Counted from the stretch's first letter, positions 35,716-45,765 are shown. The stretch: 64,000 nucleotides of DNA from CAVSMC01 sp963728935 (GCA_963728935.1 CAVSMC010000009.1:62001-126000), one strand, 5' to 3'. Notes: generated by a model not told the origin, from the letters alone. Program-made: numbers and translations.

Positions 35716-37001
35716 TGACCTCCGATCCACGCCCGCATCGCCGCCGCACGCGGCAGGTCGACGTCGCCGGTGTGGCGATCGGCGGCGGGGCGCCGATCGT
35801 CGTGCAGTCGATGACGAACACCGATACGGCCGATGTCGCTTCAACGGTCGCTCAGGTGCGCGCTCTCGCCGACGCAGGCTCCGAGCTCGTGCGCATCACG
35901 GTGAACACGCTCGAAGCGGCATCAGCCGTGCCATCGATCCGCGAGCGGCTCGATGCCCAAGGCTGTCGCGTGCCGCTGGTGGGCGACTTCCACTTCAACG
36001 GCCACAAGCTGATCGCGCAAGTGCCCGCTTGCGCGCGCGCGCTTGCGAAGCTCCGGATCAATCCCGGCAACGTCGGCAAGGGCAGCAAGCGCGATCCGCA
36101 GTTCGCGCAGATGATCGAGCAGGCGATCGCGTTCGACAAGCCGATTCGGATCGGCGTGAACTGGGGAAGCCTCGACGCCGATCTGCTCGGGCGCATGATG
36201 GATGAGAACGCGAAGCTCGATACGCCGCTGCCGGCGGACGCCGTGATGCGCGCGGCGCTCGTCGCGTCCGCGCTCGAGAGCGCCGAGCGCGCCGAAGCAC
36301 TGGGCTTGCGCGGCGATCGCATCGTGCTTTCGTGCAAGGTGTCCGACGTGCAGGATCTCGTCGCCGTGTATACCGAGCTCGCATCGCGCTGCGACTACCC
36401 GCTCCATCTGGGGCTCACCGAAGCGGGCATGGGCAGCAAGGGCATCGTCGCGTCGACCGCCGCGATCGCCGTGCTGTTGCAGCAGGGCATCGGCGATACG
36501 ATCCGCGTGTCGCTCACGCCGGAGCCCGGCGGCGATCGCACGCGCGAGGTCGTCGTCGCGCAGGAGATCCTGCAGACGATGGGCCTACGCTCTTTTACGC
36601 CGATGGTGACCGCGTGTCCGGGCTGCGGTCGCACCACCAGCACGGTATTCCAGCAGCTCGCCGACGAAATCCAGACGTACCTGCGCATGCAGATGCCGGC
36701 GTGGCGCGAGCGCTATCCCGGCGTCGAAGCGATGCAGGTCGCCGTGATGGGCTGCGTCGTCAACGGCCCCGGCGAATCCAAGCTCGCGAACGTCGGCATC
36801 TCGCTTCCGGGAACGGGAGAGACGCCGGTTGCGCCCGTCTACGTCGACGGCCGCAAGACGGTCACGCTGAAGGGCGAGCGCATCGCCGAGGAATTCACGC
36901 GCATCGTGTTCGACTACGTGCGCGCAACGTACGGCGGCGAGCCGCGCGCCGCGCATCTCGACCCCGACAACAAGACGATCGCCGTCAAGGCGGTCGCGTG
37001 A
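35715..37001 (+). CDS. ispG: 4-hydroxy-3-methylbut-2-enyl diphosphate synthase (flavodoxin)
   Basis: 428 aa. Motifs: VQSMTNTDTADVASTVAQV, LVGDFHFNG, RINPGNVGKGSKRD, and the [4Fe-4S] cysteines in TACPGCGRTTSTVFQQLA and AVMGCVVNGPGESK. It reduces MEcPP to HMBPP in the MEP isoprenoid pathway. ATG 35715 uses the last base of the rodZ stop; a GTG one codon earlier is possible. The hisS GTG overlaps its stop by four bases. Confidence 0.96.
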   Translation: MTSDPRPHRRRTRQVDVAGVAIGGGAPIVVQSMTNTDTADVASTVAQVRALADAGSELVRITVNTLEAASAVPSIRERLDAQGCRVPLVGDFHFNGHKLIAQVPACARALAKLRINPGNVGKGSKRDPQFAQMIEQAIAFDKPIRIGVNWGSLDADLLGRMMDENAKLDTPLPADAVMRAALVASALESAERAEALGLRGDRIVLSCKVSDVQDLVAVYTELASRCDYPLHLGLTEAGMGSKGIVASTAAIAVLLQQGIGDTIRVSLTPEPGGDRTREVVVAQEILQTMGLRSFTPMVTACPGCGRTTSTVFQQLADEIQTYLRMQMPAWRERYPGVEAMQVAVMGCVVNGPGESKLANVGISLPGTGETPVAPVYVDGRKTVTLKGERIAEEFTRIVFDYVRATYGGEPRAAHLDPDNKTIAVKAVA

Positions 37002-38335
37002 CGATCGAGCATTCGGCAGACATGACGGCGCGCGAAGACGCACCGAAGGCCCTCGACAGCACGCGCGGCGGCAAGCCGTCGCCGCTGCGGGCGGTGCGCG
37101 GCATGAACGACGTGCTGCCCGACGAGGCGGCGCTGTGGGAGCGCTTCGAAGCGGCCGCGCGCGACGTGTTCGCGCAATACGGCTACCGCAACGTGCGCAC
37201 GCCGATCGTCGAGACGACTCCGCTGTTCGTGCGCGCGATCGGCGAGGTGACCGACGTCGTCGAGCATGAGATGTACACGTTCGAGGACAAGTTGAACGGC
37301 GAAAGCCTGACGCTGCGTCCCGAAGCAACCGCCGGCATCGTGCGCGCGGCGATCGAGCATTCGCTCACCTACGAGCGGCCGCAGCGCGTCTGGACGTCGG
37401 GCGCGATGTTCCGTCACGAGCGGCCGCAGAAGGGCCGCTACCGGCAGTTCCATCAGCTCGATGTCGAGGCGCTCGGCTTTTCCGGACCCGACGTCGATGC
37501 CGAGCAGATCGCGATGCTCGCCCGGTTGTGGCGTGTGCTCGGCGTCGACGACGGTATCGCGCTGAAGATCAATTCGATCGGCGACGCTTCGGAGCGGCAA
37601 GCGCATCGAGGCGAGCTCGTCGCCTACTTCGAGCGGCATGCGAGCGCGCTCGACGAGGATTCGAAGCGGCGCCTGCACACGAATCCGCTGCGCATCCTCG
37701 ACAGCAAGAACCCTACACTCGCGACGTTGATCGCCGGCGCACCGAAGCTGGTCGATCAGCTCGGCGAGCAGTCGCGCGCGCACTTCGACGGGCTGCAGGC
37801 GCTCCTGACCGACCTCGGCATCGCGTACGAGATCGATCCGCGGATCGTTCGCGGCCTCGACTACTACAATCGAACGGTGTTCGAGTGGGTCACCGATCGC
37901 CTCGGCGCGCAGGGCACCGTCGCGGGCGGCGGGCGCTACGACGGCCTGTTCGAGCAGCTTGGCGGCAAGGCGACGCCGGCGACCGGATTTGCGATCGGCA
38001 TCGAGCGGATGATTCTGCTGATCGCAGCGGCGCGAACGCTCGCGCCGGCAACGCCGGTTGCATACGTCGTCCACGGCGGCGAAGCGTCGTCAGCGCTCGC
38101 GTGGCGCGCCGCGGAGGCGCTGCGCGACGCCGGCCTCGCCGTCGTGCTCAACGCGGGCGGCGGCAGCTTCAAGTCGCAGATGAAGAAAGCCGACGCCTCG
38201 GGCGCGCGCTACGCGCTGATCGTCGGCGAAGACGAATCCGCGAGCGGGCTCGTTTCGGTGAAGCCGCTGCGCGAAGCGGGTGAGCAACGCGCCGTCGCGC
38301 TCGCCGCGCTCGCCGACGAGCTCAAGCGGATCTAA
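36998..38335 (+). CDS. hisS: Histidyl-tRNA synthetase
   Basis: 445 aa. Class II motifs: motif 2 RVWTSGAMFRHERPQKGRYR with QFHQLD, the histidine-A loop RGLDYYNRTVFEW, and motif 3 TGFAIGIERM, then an anticodon-binding domain. The core begins LRAVRGMNDVLPDEAALWER. The GTG at 36998 overlaps the ispG stop as GTGA and is preceded by AAGG; ATG 37022 is an alternative that removes 8 residues. Charges tRNA-His. Followed by yfgM after 21 bases. Confidence 0.95.
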   Translation: MTIEHSADMTAREDAPKALDSTRGGKPSPLRAVRGMNDVLPDEAALWERFEAAARDVFAQYGYRNVRTPIVETTPLFVRAIGEVTDVVEHEMYTFEDKLNGESLTLRPEATAGIVRAAIEHSLTYERPQRVWTSGAMFRHERPQKGRYRQFHQLDVEALGFSGPDVDAEQIAMLARLWRVLGVDDGIALKINSIGDASERQAHRGELVAYFERHASALDEDSKRRLHTNPLRILDSKNPTLATLIAGAPKLVDQLGEQSRAHFDGLQALLTDLGIAYEIDPRIVRGLDYYNRTVFEWVTDRLGAQGTVAGGGRYDGLFEQLGGKATPATGFAIGIERMILLIAAARTLAPATPVAYVVHGGEASSALAWRAAEALRDAGLAVVLNAGGGSFKSQMKKADASGARYALIVGEDESASGLVSVKPLREAGEQRAVALAALADELKRI

Positions 38336-38356
38336 CGAAGACACAAGGAACTTGCA

Positions 38357-39067
38357 ATGGGTGTGTACGACCTGGAGGAGCAGGAAAAGCTCGAAGACCT
38401 GAAGGCCTGGTGGAAGCAGTGGGGCGGCATGATCAGCGTCGGCGTGACGCTCGCGTGCGTGGTCATCATCGGCGTACAGGGCTGGCGGCTGTGGACACAG
38501 CACCAGGCCGAGCAGGCGGCGACGCTCTACGGCGCGGTATCGGCTGCCATTCGAACGAATGACCTGCCGAAGGCGAAGGACGCGACCGCGCAGCTCACCG
38601 ACCAGTACGGGCGTACCGCCTACGCGCCGGCCGCCGCGCTGATGCTCGCGAAGATGCTGTGGGACAGCGGCGACAAGACCGCCGCGAAAGCGCAGCTCAC
38701 GTGGGTGATCGACAAGTCCGGCGAGGACGAGATGAAGGAGATCGCGCGCTACCGGCTCGCTGAAATCGCGCTCGACGCCAAAGCGTACGACGAGGCGCTG
38801 CGCACGCTCGACGCGAAGCACGACGAGCCGTTCGCGGGACTGTACGCCGATCTTCGCGGCGATGTGCTCGCCGCCGCGGGTCGCGCGAGCGAAGCGCGCA
38901 CGAGCTATCAGACCGCGATCGCGAAGCTCGATCCGAAAAGTCCGTACCGCAACTTCGTGCAAGTGAAGCTCGATGCGCTTGGCGGCCCGACGGCCGACGC
39001 CGCGTCCGCCGCCACGGCAGCGGGCGGCACGTCAGCGCCGGCGCCCCCACCGGCGCCGTCGAAATGA
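38357..39067 (+). CDS. yfgM: YfgM family TPR membrane protein
   Basis: 236 aa. Cytoplasmic start VYDLEEQEKLEDLKAWWKQW, one membrane helix (MISVGVTLACVVIIGVQGWR), then periplasmic TPR-like repeats (YRLAEIALDAKAYDEALRTL) and an Ala/Pro tail. YfgM is an ancillary SecYEG component that works with PpiD on secreted proteins. It is always found between hisS and bamB in this group and overlaps bamB by four bases. Confidence 0.9.
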   Translation: MGVYDLEEQEKLEDLKAWWKQWGGMISVGVTLACVVIIGVQGWRLWTQHQAEQAATLYGAVSAAIRTNDLPKAKDATAQLTDQYGRTAYAPAAALMLAKMLWDSGDKTAAKAQLTWVIDKSGEDEMKEIARYRLAEIALDAKAYDEALRTLDAKHDEPFAGLYADLRGDVLAAAGRASEARTSYQTAIAKLDPKSPYRNFVQVKLDALGGPTADAASAATAAGGTSAPAPPPAPSK

Positions 39068-40293
39068 CGCCGTCTCCTTCCGCTCGATTCCGCTTCGCCG
39101 CTCTCGCCATGACACGCCGGGCTCCGCTGGCCGTCCTAGTCGCGATCGTCGCCGCGCTGACGCTCGGCGGATGCGAAACGTTGCGCTCGTGGATGCCATC
39201 GATCCCGGCGCCAACGTGGAAATGGGACTGGTTCGGCAGCAGCAAGAAGCCGGGTCCGCTGCCCGAGACCAAGGCGACGGCATCGGGGCAGCTCGCGTGG
39301 CAGCTCTCGGTCGGCAAGGCTGCGCTCGGATTCGCGCCCACCGTCGTTCGCGACGCGATCTACGCCGCTTCGCAGGACGGCACCATCGTGCGCGTCGACG
39401 CGGCGAGCGGCCACACGGTCTGGCGTGCGAGCGCCGGCAAGAAGCTCTCCGCCGGCGTCGGCGCCGACGCGAATCTCGTCGTCGTCGGCACCGACAAAGG
39501 TGATGTGCTCGCGTTCGACACGTCGGGCAAGCCGCTGTGGCAGTCGAAAGTGTCGAGCGAGGTCGTCAGCCCGCCGCGCGTCGCCGACGGTTTCGTCGTC
39601 GTCGCGTCGGGCGACGGACGACTCTACGGGCTCACCGCAGCCGACGGCAAGACGAAATGGGTCTACCAGCGCAACAATCCGCCGCTCACCGTGCGCAATT
39701 TCGCCGGCGCGATCACGAGCCGCGGCGGATTGTTCATCGGCGTCGCCGGCGGCAAGCTGCTTGCGCTCGACCTCCCCACCGGCACGCTCGCGTGGGAAGG
39801 CAACGTCGCGACGCCGAAAGGCGCGACCGAGCTCGAGCGCATCGCGGACGTGACGAGCCTGCCGTTGATCGAGGAGCGACAGGCGTGCGCGGTCGCGTTC
39901 CAGGGGCGTGTCGCGTGCTTCGACCTTGCGCGCGGCAATCTCAACTGGTCGCGCGACGTTTCGAGCCTCGAGGGGATGGCGGTCGACGCGCGCAACCTGT
40001 ACGTGACCGACGACAAAGGCGCGATCTACGCGTTCGACAAGTCCACCGGCGCGTCGGCGTGGAAACAGGACAAGCTCGCAGCGCGCAAGCCCGGCGGCCC
40101 TCAGATCGTCGGCGACTACGTCGGCGTCGTCGACGTCGAGGGCTATTTGCACCTGTTGGACCGCAACGACGGCAGTCTCGTCGGTCGCGCGGCGACCGAC
40201 GGCACGACGGCGACATCGCAGCCCGCACGGGCCGGAAACAACGCGGTCTGGCAGAGCACCGGCGGCACGCTGTACGCGTACACCGCGCGCTAG
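39064..40293 (+). CDS. bamB: Outer membrane assembly lipoprotein BamB
   Basis: 409 aa. Lipobox LGGC follows a hydrophobic segment (about residues 24-38), then PQQ-like beta-propeller blades: AASGHTVWRASAGKKLSAGV, DTSGKPLWQSKVSSEVVSPP, LPTGTLAWEGNVATPKGATE, and STGGTLYAYTAR at the end. It is part of the BAM complex that inserts outer-membrane beta-barrels. ATG 39064 overlaps yfgM as ATGA; the ATG at 39109 gives a shorter signal peptide and is equally plausible. Confidence 0.93.
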   Translation: MTPSPSARFRFAALAMTRRAPLAVLVAIVAALTLGGCETLRSWMPSIPAPTWKWDWFGSSKKPGPLPETKATASGQLAWQLSVGKAALGFAPTVVRDAIYAASQDGTIVRVDAASGHTVWRASAGKKLSAGVGADANLVVVGTDKGDVLAFDTSGKPLWQSKVSSEVVSPPRVADGFVVVASGDGRLYGLTAADGKTKWVYQRNNPPLTVRNFAGAITSRGGLFIGVAGGKLLALDLPTGTLAWEGNVATPKGATELERIADVTSLPLIEERQACAVAFQGRVACFDLARGNLNWSRDVSSLEGMAVDARNLYVTDDKGAIYAFDKSTGASAWKQDKLAARKPGGPQIVGDYVGVVDVEGYLHLLDRNDGSLVGRAATDGTTATSQPARAGNNAVWQSTGGTLYAYTAR

Positions 40294-40382
40294 GCGGCCG
40301 CGCGGCGTTCGCCGGGTGATATCGAGGCAGGCACCCCTGCGATGTCGTCCGCGCCCGCCCACTCGCCCTCCGAAGGGTCGTC

Positions 40383-41828
40383 GTGAAACGCAACATCGCG
40401 TCGGGCGAACGTCGCATTCGCGCTGCGATGGACCCTGCGGGCCTTGCCCTCGGCCGCAGCGCTCATTCGCTGCCTTCGGTCGTCATCGTCGGCCGACCCA
40501 ACGTCGGCAAATCGACGCTGTTCAATCGGCTGACCAAATCGCGCGACGCGCTCGTCGCCGATTTCCCGGGGCTCACGCGCGATCGCCATTACGGACGCGG
40601 CCGCGCCGCCGGCCGCGAATTCATCGTCGTCGACACCGGCGGCTTCGAGCCGGTTGCGAAGGACGGCATTCTGCACGCGATGGCGCAACAGACGAAAACG
40701 GCGATCGCGGAGGCGGACGTCGTCGTCTTTCTGGTCGATGCGCGCGCAGGGCTCGTTGCGCAGGACAGGACGATCGCCGACGTGCTGCGGCGAAGCGGCC
40801 GGCCGATCGTGCTCGCCGTCAACAAGAGCGAAGGCATTGCGACCGAGCGTGCCGCGGTCGAGTTCCACGAGCTCGGCCTCGGCACGCCGTACGCGATCTC
40901 GTCGGCGCACGGCGAGAACGTCGACGCACTGATCGAGCACGCGCTTGCGCAGGTGAGCGGCGCCCATGACGACGACGAAGCAACGCTATCCGATGATGGC
41001 GACAAGCGGATCAAGGTCGCAATCGTCGGGCGACCCAACGTCGGCAAATCGACCCTCGTGAACACGCTCGTCGGATCCGAGCGGATGATCGCGTTCGACG
41101 AGCCCGGCACGACGCGCGACGCCATCTATCTCGACTTCGATCGCGGTGGCCGACGCTATACGCTGATCGATACCGCCGGCGTGCGCCGCCGCGGCAAGGT
41201 GTTCGAAGCGATCGAGAAGTTCTCCGTGCTGAAGACGCTGCAGGCGATCGAGGACGCGAACGTCGTCGTATTGCTGCTCGACGCGCAGGCGGAGATCTCG
41301 GAACAGGACGCGCACATCGCAAGCTACATCGCCGAAGCCGGTCGCGCGCTCGTGGTTGCGGTCAACAAATGGGACGGCCTGACCGCCGACCGGCGCGCCG
41401 AGACGAAGCGCGAGCTCGACCGCAAGCTGGGATTCCTCGATTTCGCCCGCATGCATTTCGTCTCGGCACTCGAGGGCCGCGGCATCGCCGAGCTGTTGCA
41501 GTCGGTCGGCGAGGCGTACGCCGCCGCGATGGCGAAGCTCCCCACGCCCAAGCTCACCCGCGCGCTGATCGACGCGGTCGCCCGGCAACAGCCGCCGCGA
41601 GCAGGCTATTCCCGCCCCAAATTGCGCTACGCGCACCAGGGGGGACACAACCCGCCGACGATCGTCATCCACGGCACCGGGCTGCGACATGTCCCCGATG
41701 CCTATAGGCGCTACCTGGAACATTTCTTCGTCGACGCGTTCCAACTGCGCGGCACTCCCCTTAGGATACAATTCAAGAGCGGCGCAAACCCCTATGCAGA
41801 TTCTCCGGGGCGCCGCAAGAGCCGCTGA
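40383..41828 (+). CDS. der: Ribosome-associated GTPase Der (EngA)
   Basis: 481 aa with two tandem GTPase domains: GRPNVGKSTLFN at about 37-48 with DTGG and NKSE, and a second GRPNVGKSTLVN near residue 218 with DTAGVRRRGK and NKWD. A KH-like C-terminal domain follows (FFVDAFQLRGTPLRIQFKSG). It is needed for 50S subunit assembly. A GTG at 40383 with AAGGG five bases upstream is chosen; an ATG at 40428 would drop 15 non-conserved residues. Confidence 0.96.
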   Translation: MKRNIASGERRIRAAMDPAGLALGRSAHSLPSVVIVGRPNVGKSTLFNRLTKSRDALVADFPGLTRDRHYGRGRAAGREFIVVDTGGFEPVAKDGILHAMAQQTKTAIAEADVVVFLVDARAGLVAQDRTIADVLRRSGRPIVLAVNKSEGIATERAAVEFHELGLGTPYAISSAHGENVDALIEHALAQVSGAHDDDEATLSDDGDKRIKVAIVGRPNVGKSTLVNTLVGSERMIAFDEPGTTRDAIYLDFDRGGRRYTLIDTAGVRRRGKVFEAIEKFSVLKTLQAIEDANVVVLLLDAQAEISEQDAHIASYIAEAGRALVVAVNKWDGLTADRRAETKRELDRKLGFLDFARMHFVSALEGRGIAELLQSVGEAYAAAMAKLPTPKLTRALIDAVARQQPPRAGYSRPKLRYAHQGGHNPPTIVIHGTGLRHVPDAYRRYLEHFFVDAFQLRGTPLRIQFKSGANPYADSPGRRKSR

Positions 41829-41912
41829 CGACGGCGTCCGTTTCACCGCAGCGGGCAGCTTGAAATCCCGCGGCGGTGGGCCGGCAGGCCAACAACAAAC
41901 GCGGAGCAACCG

Positions 41913-42161
41913 ATGAGCAACAAAGGGCAAATGCTACAAGACCCGTTTCTGAACACGCTGCGCAAAGAGCACGTCCAGGTCTCGATCTACCTCGTCAACG
42001 GCATCAAGCTCCAGGGCCAGATCGAGTCGTTCGACCAGTACGTCGTGCTGTTGAAGAACACCGTCACGCAAATGGTGTACAAGCACGCGATCTCCACCGT
42101 GGTGCCCGCGCGCGCCGTCGCGATGCCGCATCACGCACCCGCCGCTGATCAGGAAGCCTGA
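41913..42161 (+). CDS. hfq: RNA chaperone Hfq
   Basis: 82 aa, typical of Burkholderiales-type Hfq. Sm1 motif QDPFLNTLRKEHVQVSIYLV with NGIKLQGQIESFDQYVVLLK and Sm2 MVYKHAISTVVPAR are intact. It pairs small RNAs with mRNAs. Located between der and hflX, the conserved order. Confidence 0.98.
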   Translation: MSNKGQMLQDPFLNTLRKEHVQVSIYLVNGIKLQGQIESFDQYVVLLKNTVTQMVYKHAISTVVPARAVAMPHHAPAADQEA

Positions 42162-42259
42162 TTTCCCACGCTGTCGCCGGCGCGCCGCGCTGCCGGCGTT
42201 GAGCGCGCACGCGCCGCGTGCGGCGGGACGCATGCGCCTGCGCCGGGCCTGCTAGCGCG

Positions 42260-43390
42260 ATGCTCGAGCGACCCGAAGGCGGCAGCCGCGCGCTGATCGT
42301 CGCGCTCGATTTCGGCGGCGGCGACGCCGAGCAGCGGCTCGCCGAGATCGGCGCGCTTGCAACGTCCGCAGGCGCGACCGTTGCCGGCACGGTGACCGGA
42401 CGCCGCGCGCATCCCGATGCCGCAACGTTCGCCGGCCGCGGCAAGGTCGACGAGATCGCCGCGCAACGCGCGAGCACCGGCGCCGACGTCGTGATCTTCG
42501 ACCACGCGCTGAGCGGCGCGCAGCAGCGCAACCTCGAACGCGCGATCGAATGCCGCGTCGTCGACCGCGTGAGCCTGATCCTCGACATCTTTGCTCAGCG
42601 CGCGCGCAGCGCCGAGGGCAAGCTGCAGGTCGAGCTCGCCCAGCTTCGCCACATGTCGACTCGGCTCGTCGGCGGATGGACGCACCTCGAGCGACAAAAG
42701 GGCGGCATCGGCCTGCGCGGACCGGGCGAGACGCAGCTCGAAACCGACCGCCGGCTGATCGGCAATCGCGTGAAGCTGTTGCGCTCGCGGCTTCACAGCG
42801 TCGAGCGGCAGCGCGCCACGCAGGGCCGTACGCGGCGCAAGGCGGCCGTGCGTACGGTTGCGGTCGTCGGCTACACCAACGCCGGCAAGTCGACGCTGTT
42901 CAATCGCCTGACCGGCTCCAAAGCCTACGCAGCCGATCAGCTGTTCGCCACGCTCGACACCACCGTGCGCCGCTTGTTCGTCGCCGATGCGCAACCGCTC
43001 GTGCTCTCCGACACCGTCGGCTTCATCCGCGATCTGCCGCACGATCTCGTCGCGTCGTTCCGCGCGACGCTCGCCGAGGCGGCGACCGCCGACCTGCTGC
43101 TGCACGTGATTGACGCGAGCCACGCGGCCCGCGACGACCAGATCGCGGCGGTCGACAGCGTGCTGGAGGAGATCGGCGCCGCCGAAGTCCCGCAGATCCA
43201 CGTGCTGAACAAGATCGATGCCGCGGGCCTCGAGCCCGGCATCGTGCGCGACGAGTCTGGTATACTCCGCGCGGTTCGATTGAGCGCTCTTACCGGTGCC
43301 GGCTGCGCCGAGTTGCGGGCGGCGCTCGCCGAGCGCTTTCCGGCTGCGCCGTTATCTTCGCCGCCGGCCGCGCACGCCGCGTCCGCCTGA
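42260..43390 (+). CDS. hflX: GTPase HflX
   Basis: 376 aa. N-terminal HflX domain (FAGRGKVDEIAAQRASTGAD; DHALSGAQQRNLERAIECRV; DRVSLILDIFAQRARSAEGK), the central GGIGLRGPGETQLETDRR, and the G domain with GYTNAGKS, DTVGFIRDLP and NKID. It splits stalled 70S ribosomes under stress. A longer reading would start in a GC-rich region; ATG 42260 precedes the conserved part. Confidence 0.95.
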   Translation: MLERPEGGSRALIVALDFGGGDAEQRLAEIGALATSAGATVAGTVTGRRAHPDAATFAGRGKVDEIAAQRASTGADVVIFDHALSGAQQRNLERAIECRVVDRVSLILDIFAQRARSAEGKLQVELAQLRHMSTRLVGGWTHLERQKGGIGLRGPGETQLETDRRLIGNRVKLLRSRLHSVERQRATQGRTRRKAAVRTVAVVGYTNAGKSTLFNRLTGSKAYAADQLFATLDTTVRRLFVADAQPLVLSDTVGFIRDLPHDLVASFRATLAEAATADLLLHVIDASHAARDDQIAAVDSVLEEIGAAEVPQIHVLNKIDAAGLEPGIVRDESGILRAVRLSALTGAGCAELRAALAERFPAAPLSSPPAAHAASA

Positions 43391-43443
43391 TCGCGGCCGC
43401 CGCCTTCGCGGCAAGCGCGACAACACCTTTTCCCATACCACCG

Positions 43444-44655
43444 ATGTCGCTGAACGATCCCCAATGGGGCAAGCGCGGCACTAGCGGACCGCCCGATCTC
43501 GACGAGATCTGGCGCAACGTCAATCGCCGCGTCAACGAGCTTTTCGGCCGCAAGGGCGCCGACGGCGGCCCTCCGCCCGGCGGGCGCTCGCGCATTCCGT
43601 TATCCGGCGCGGGCTTGTTGATCGCTCTGGTGTTGCTCGTCTGGATCGCGAGCGGCTTCTATATCGTCGACGAAGGCCGTCGCGGCGTCGTCACGCGTTT
43701 CGGCCGCTACACCGAAACGACGCTGCCGGGCCCCCGCTGGCATCTGCCGTTCCCGCTCGAGGCGGTCGAGCTCGTCGACTTCTCGCAGGTGAAGACGGTC
43801 GAGATCGGCTATCGCAACACGATCAAGAACAAGATCGACAACCAGGCGGCGATGCTGACCGACGACGAGAACATCGTCGATATCCAGTTCGCGGTCCAGT
43901 ACAACGTGAAAAGCGCCGAGGACTACGTGTTCAACGTGCGCAAGCCCGAGGCGACGGTCGCCTTCGTCGCCGAAACGGCGATGCGCGAAGTGGTGGGCCG
44001 CTCGAAGATGGACTTCGCGCTCTACGAGGGCCGCGAGCAGATCGCGAAGGCGGCCGAGAAGCTGATGCAGGAGATGCTCGACCGCTACGGCACCGGCGTC
44101 TACGTGCAGAAGGTCACGCTGCAGAACGTGCAGCCGCCCGACAAGGTGCAGGCGGCGTTCGACGACGCGGTCAAGGCCGGTCAGGACCGCGAGCGCTTCC
44201 GCAACGAGGGGCAGGCGTACGAGAACGACGTCGTGCCGCGCGCACGCGGCACCGCATCGCGGCTGCTCGCCGAGGCGAACGGCTACGCGACCGCGGTCGT
44301 GCAGAGCGCCGAAGGCGATGCGTCGCGCTTCCGGCAGATCCTCGTCGAATACGCGAAGGCGCCGGGTGTTACGCGCGACCGCCTGTACCTCGACATGATG
44401 CAGACGATTCTCGGCAATTCGAGCAAGGTCCTGGTCGACCAGAAAGGCAGCGGCAGCTTGCTCTACCTGCCGCTCGACAAGCTGATGCAGCAGGGCGGCG
44501 CGCCGGCCACGACGGCGTCGCCAACCGATACGATCCCGTCGCGCACCATACCTGCACCGATCGCGCCCGATCCCTCGGTGACGCTCGATCCCACCACCGG
44601 CCGCACGCGCAGCGACGCGTTGCGTAACCGCGAACGTGCGAGTGACGCGCGATGA
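43444..44655 (+). CDS. hflK: FtsH protease modulator HflK
   Basis: 403 aa. Gly-rich N-terminus (SLNDPQWGKRGTSGPPDLDE), one membrane helix (GLLIALVLLVWIASGFYIVD), then the SPFH/band-7 domain (RGVVTRFGRYTETTLPGPRW; MREVVGRSKMDFALYEGREQ; YGTGVYVQKVTLQNVQPPDK). It forms the membrane HflKC complex that restrains FtsH. The hflC start overlaps its stop by four bases. Confidence 0.96.
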   Translation: MSLNDPQWGKRGTSGPPDLDEIWRNVNRRVNELFGRKGADGGPPPGGRSRIPLSGAGLLIALVLLVWIASGFYIVDEGRRGVVTRFGRYTETTLPGPRWHLPFPLEAVELVDFSQVKTVEIGYRNTIKNKIDNQAAMLTDDENIVDIQFAVQYNVKSAEDYVFNVRKPEATVAFVAETAMREVVGRSKMDFALYEGREQIAKAAEKLMQEMLDRYGTGVYVQKVTLQNVQPPDKVQAAFDDAVKAGQDRERFRNEGQAYENDVVPRARGTASRLLAEANGYATAVVQSAEGDASRFRQILVEYAKAPGVTRDRLYLDMMQTILGNSSKVLVDQKGSGSLLYLPLDKLMQQGGAPATTASPTDTIPSRTIPAPIAPDPSVTLDPTTGRTRSDALRNRERASDAR

Positions 44656-45539
44656 AGATCACGATGCCGCTGATCGCGCTGCTGGTCGCCGTGCTGCTGG
44701 TCGCATCGCAGGCGCTGTACACGGTCGACCAGCGGCAATACGCGATTCGCTTTCAACTGGGCGAATTCGTCGCCGTGCAGTCTTCCGCCGGGCTCTATGC
44801 GAAAGTGCCGCTGCTGCAGAACGTCAAGTTCTACGACCGGCGGATCCTGACGCTCGAAAACGCCGACGCCGATCGCATTACGACGTCGGAGAAGAAGCCG
44901 CTGCTGGTCGATTTCGTCGTCCAATGGCGCATCACGGACGTGAAGCAGTATTACGTGAGCGTCGGCGGCGACGAGGAGCGCGCACGGCTGCGGATCTCGC
45001 AGACCGTTCGCGGCAACCTCGCCGAGGAATTCAACAAGCGCACCGTCCACGAGGCGATCTCGACCGAGCGCGACAAGATCATGGCGGTCACTCGACAGAA
45101 GGCCGATGCCGATGCGAAGGCGATCGGCGTCGAGGTGGTCGACGTGCGCCTGCGCCGGCTCGAGCTGCCGCTGGATGTGCAGGGCCCGGTGTTCGCGCGG
45201 ATGGAATCGGAACGGCGCCGCGTGGCGAACGAGCTGCGCTCGCTCGGCCAGGCGGAATCGGAGAAGATTCGAGCCGATGCCGACCGGCAGCGCCAGGTGA
45301 TCGTCGCCGAAGCCTATCGCGAGGCGCAGAAGCAGAAGGGCCTCGGAGACGCCAAGGCGTCGGCGATCTATGCGACGGCATACGGCGCGAATCCCGAGTT
45401 CTACTCGTTCTATCGCAGCCTCGAGGCGTACAAGGCGTCGTTCCGCAGCAAGAGCGACGTCATGGTGCTCGATCCGAGCGCCGACTTCTTCCGCTACCTG
45501 AAGAGCCAGGGCGGCGGTGCCAAGGCGCCCGCGAAATAG
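44652..45539 (+). CDS. hflC: FtsH protease modulator HflC
   Basis: 295 aa, SPFH protein partner of HflK. N-terminal membrane anchor (MPLIALLVAVLLVASQALYT), then the band-7 domain with QYAIRFQLGEFVAV, LLVDFVVQWRITDVKQYYV, GVEVVDVRLRRLELPLDV and the closing YRSLEAYKASFRSKSDVMVL. ATGA overlap with hflK shows coupling. Confidence 0.96.
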   Translation: MKITMPLIALLVAVLLVASQALYTVDQRQYAIRFQLGEFVAVQSSAGLYAKVPLLQNVKFYDRRILTLENADADRITTSEKKPLLVDFVVQWRITDVKQYYVSVGGDEERARLRISQTVRGNLAEEFNKRTVHEAISTERDKIMAVTRQKADADAKAIGVEVVDVRLRRLELPLDVQGPVFARMESERRRVANELRSLGQAESEKIRADADRQRQVIVAEAYREAQKQKGLGDAKASAIYATAYGANPEFYSFYRSLEAYKASFRSKSDVMVLDPSADFFRYLKSQGGGAKAPAK

Positions 45540-45570
45540 CGGCGCGCGCGCCGTCCCGACGCCGACGAGA

Positions 45571-45765
45571 ATGGACGGGGCGGATTCGCTGCTGGCGGCG
45601 TTCGCGCTGGTCCTCGTCGTCGAAGGATTACTGCCGCTGTTTGCGCCGCGCATCTGGCGCGACAGCTTCCGCAAGCTCACCGAGCTGAGCGACGGCCAGC
45701 TGCGCTTCATCGGGCTCGCGTCGATCGCGATCGGGCTCATCGGCTACGGGTGGATCCGTGCGTAA
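45571..45765 (+). CDS. DUF2065 small membrane protein
   Basis: 64 aa with two hydrophobic segments (LLAAFALVLVVEGLLPLFAP and IGLASIAIGLIGYGWI), typical of DUF2065, which is nearly always found between hflC and hisZ or purA in proteobacteria. Function is unknown. It overlaps the hisZ start by eight bases. Confidence 0.85.
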   Translation: MDGADSLLAAFALVLVVEGLLPLFAPRIWRDSFRKLTELSDGQLRFIGLASIAIGLIGYGWIRA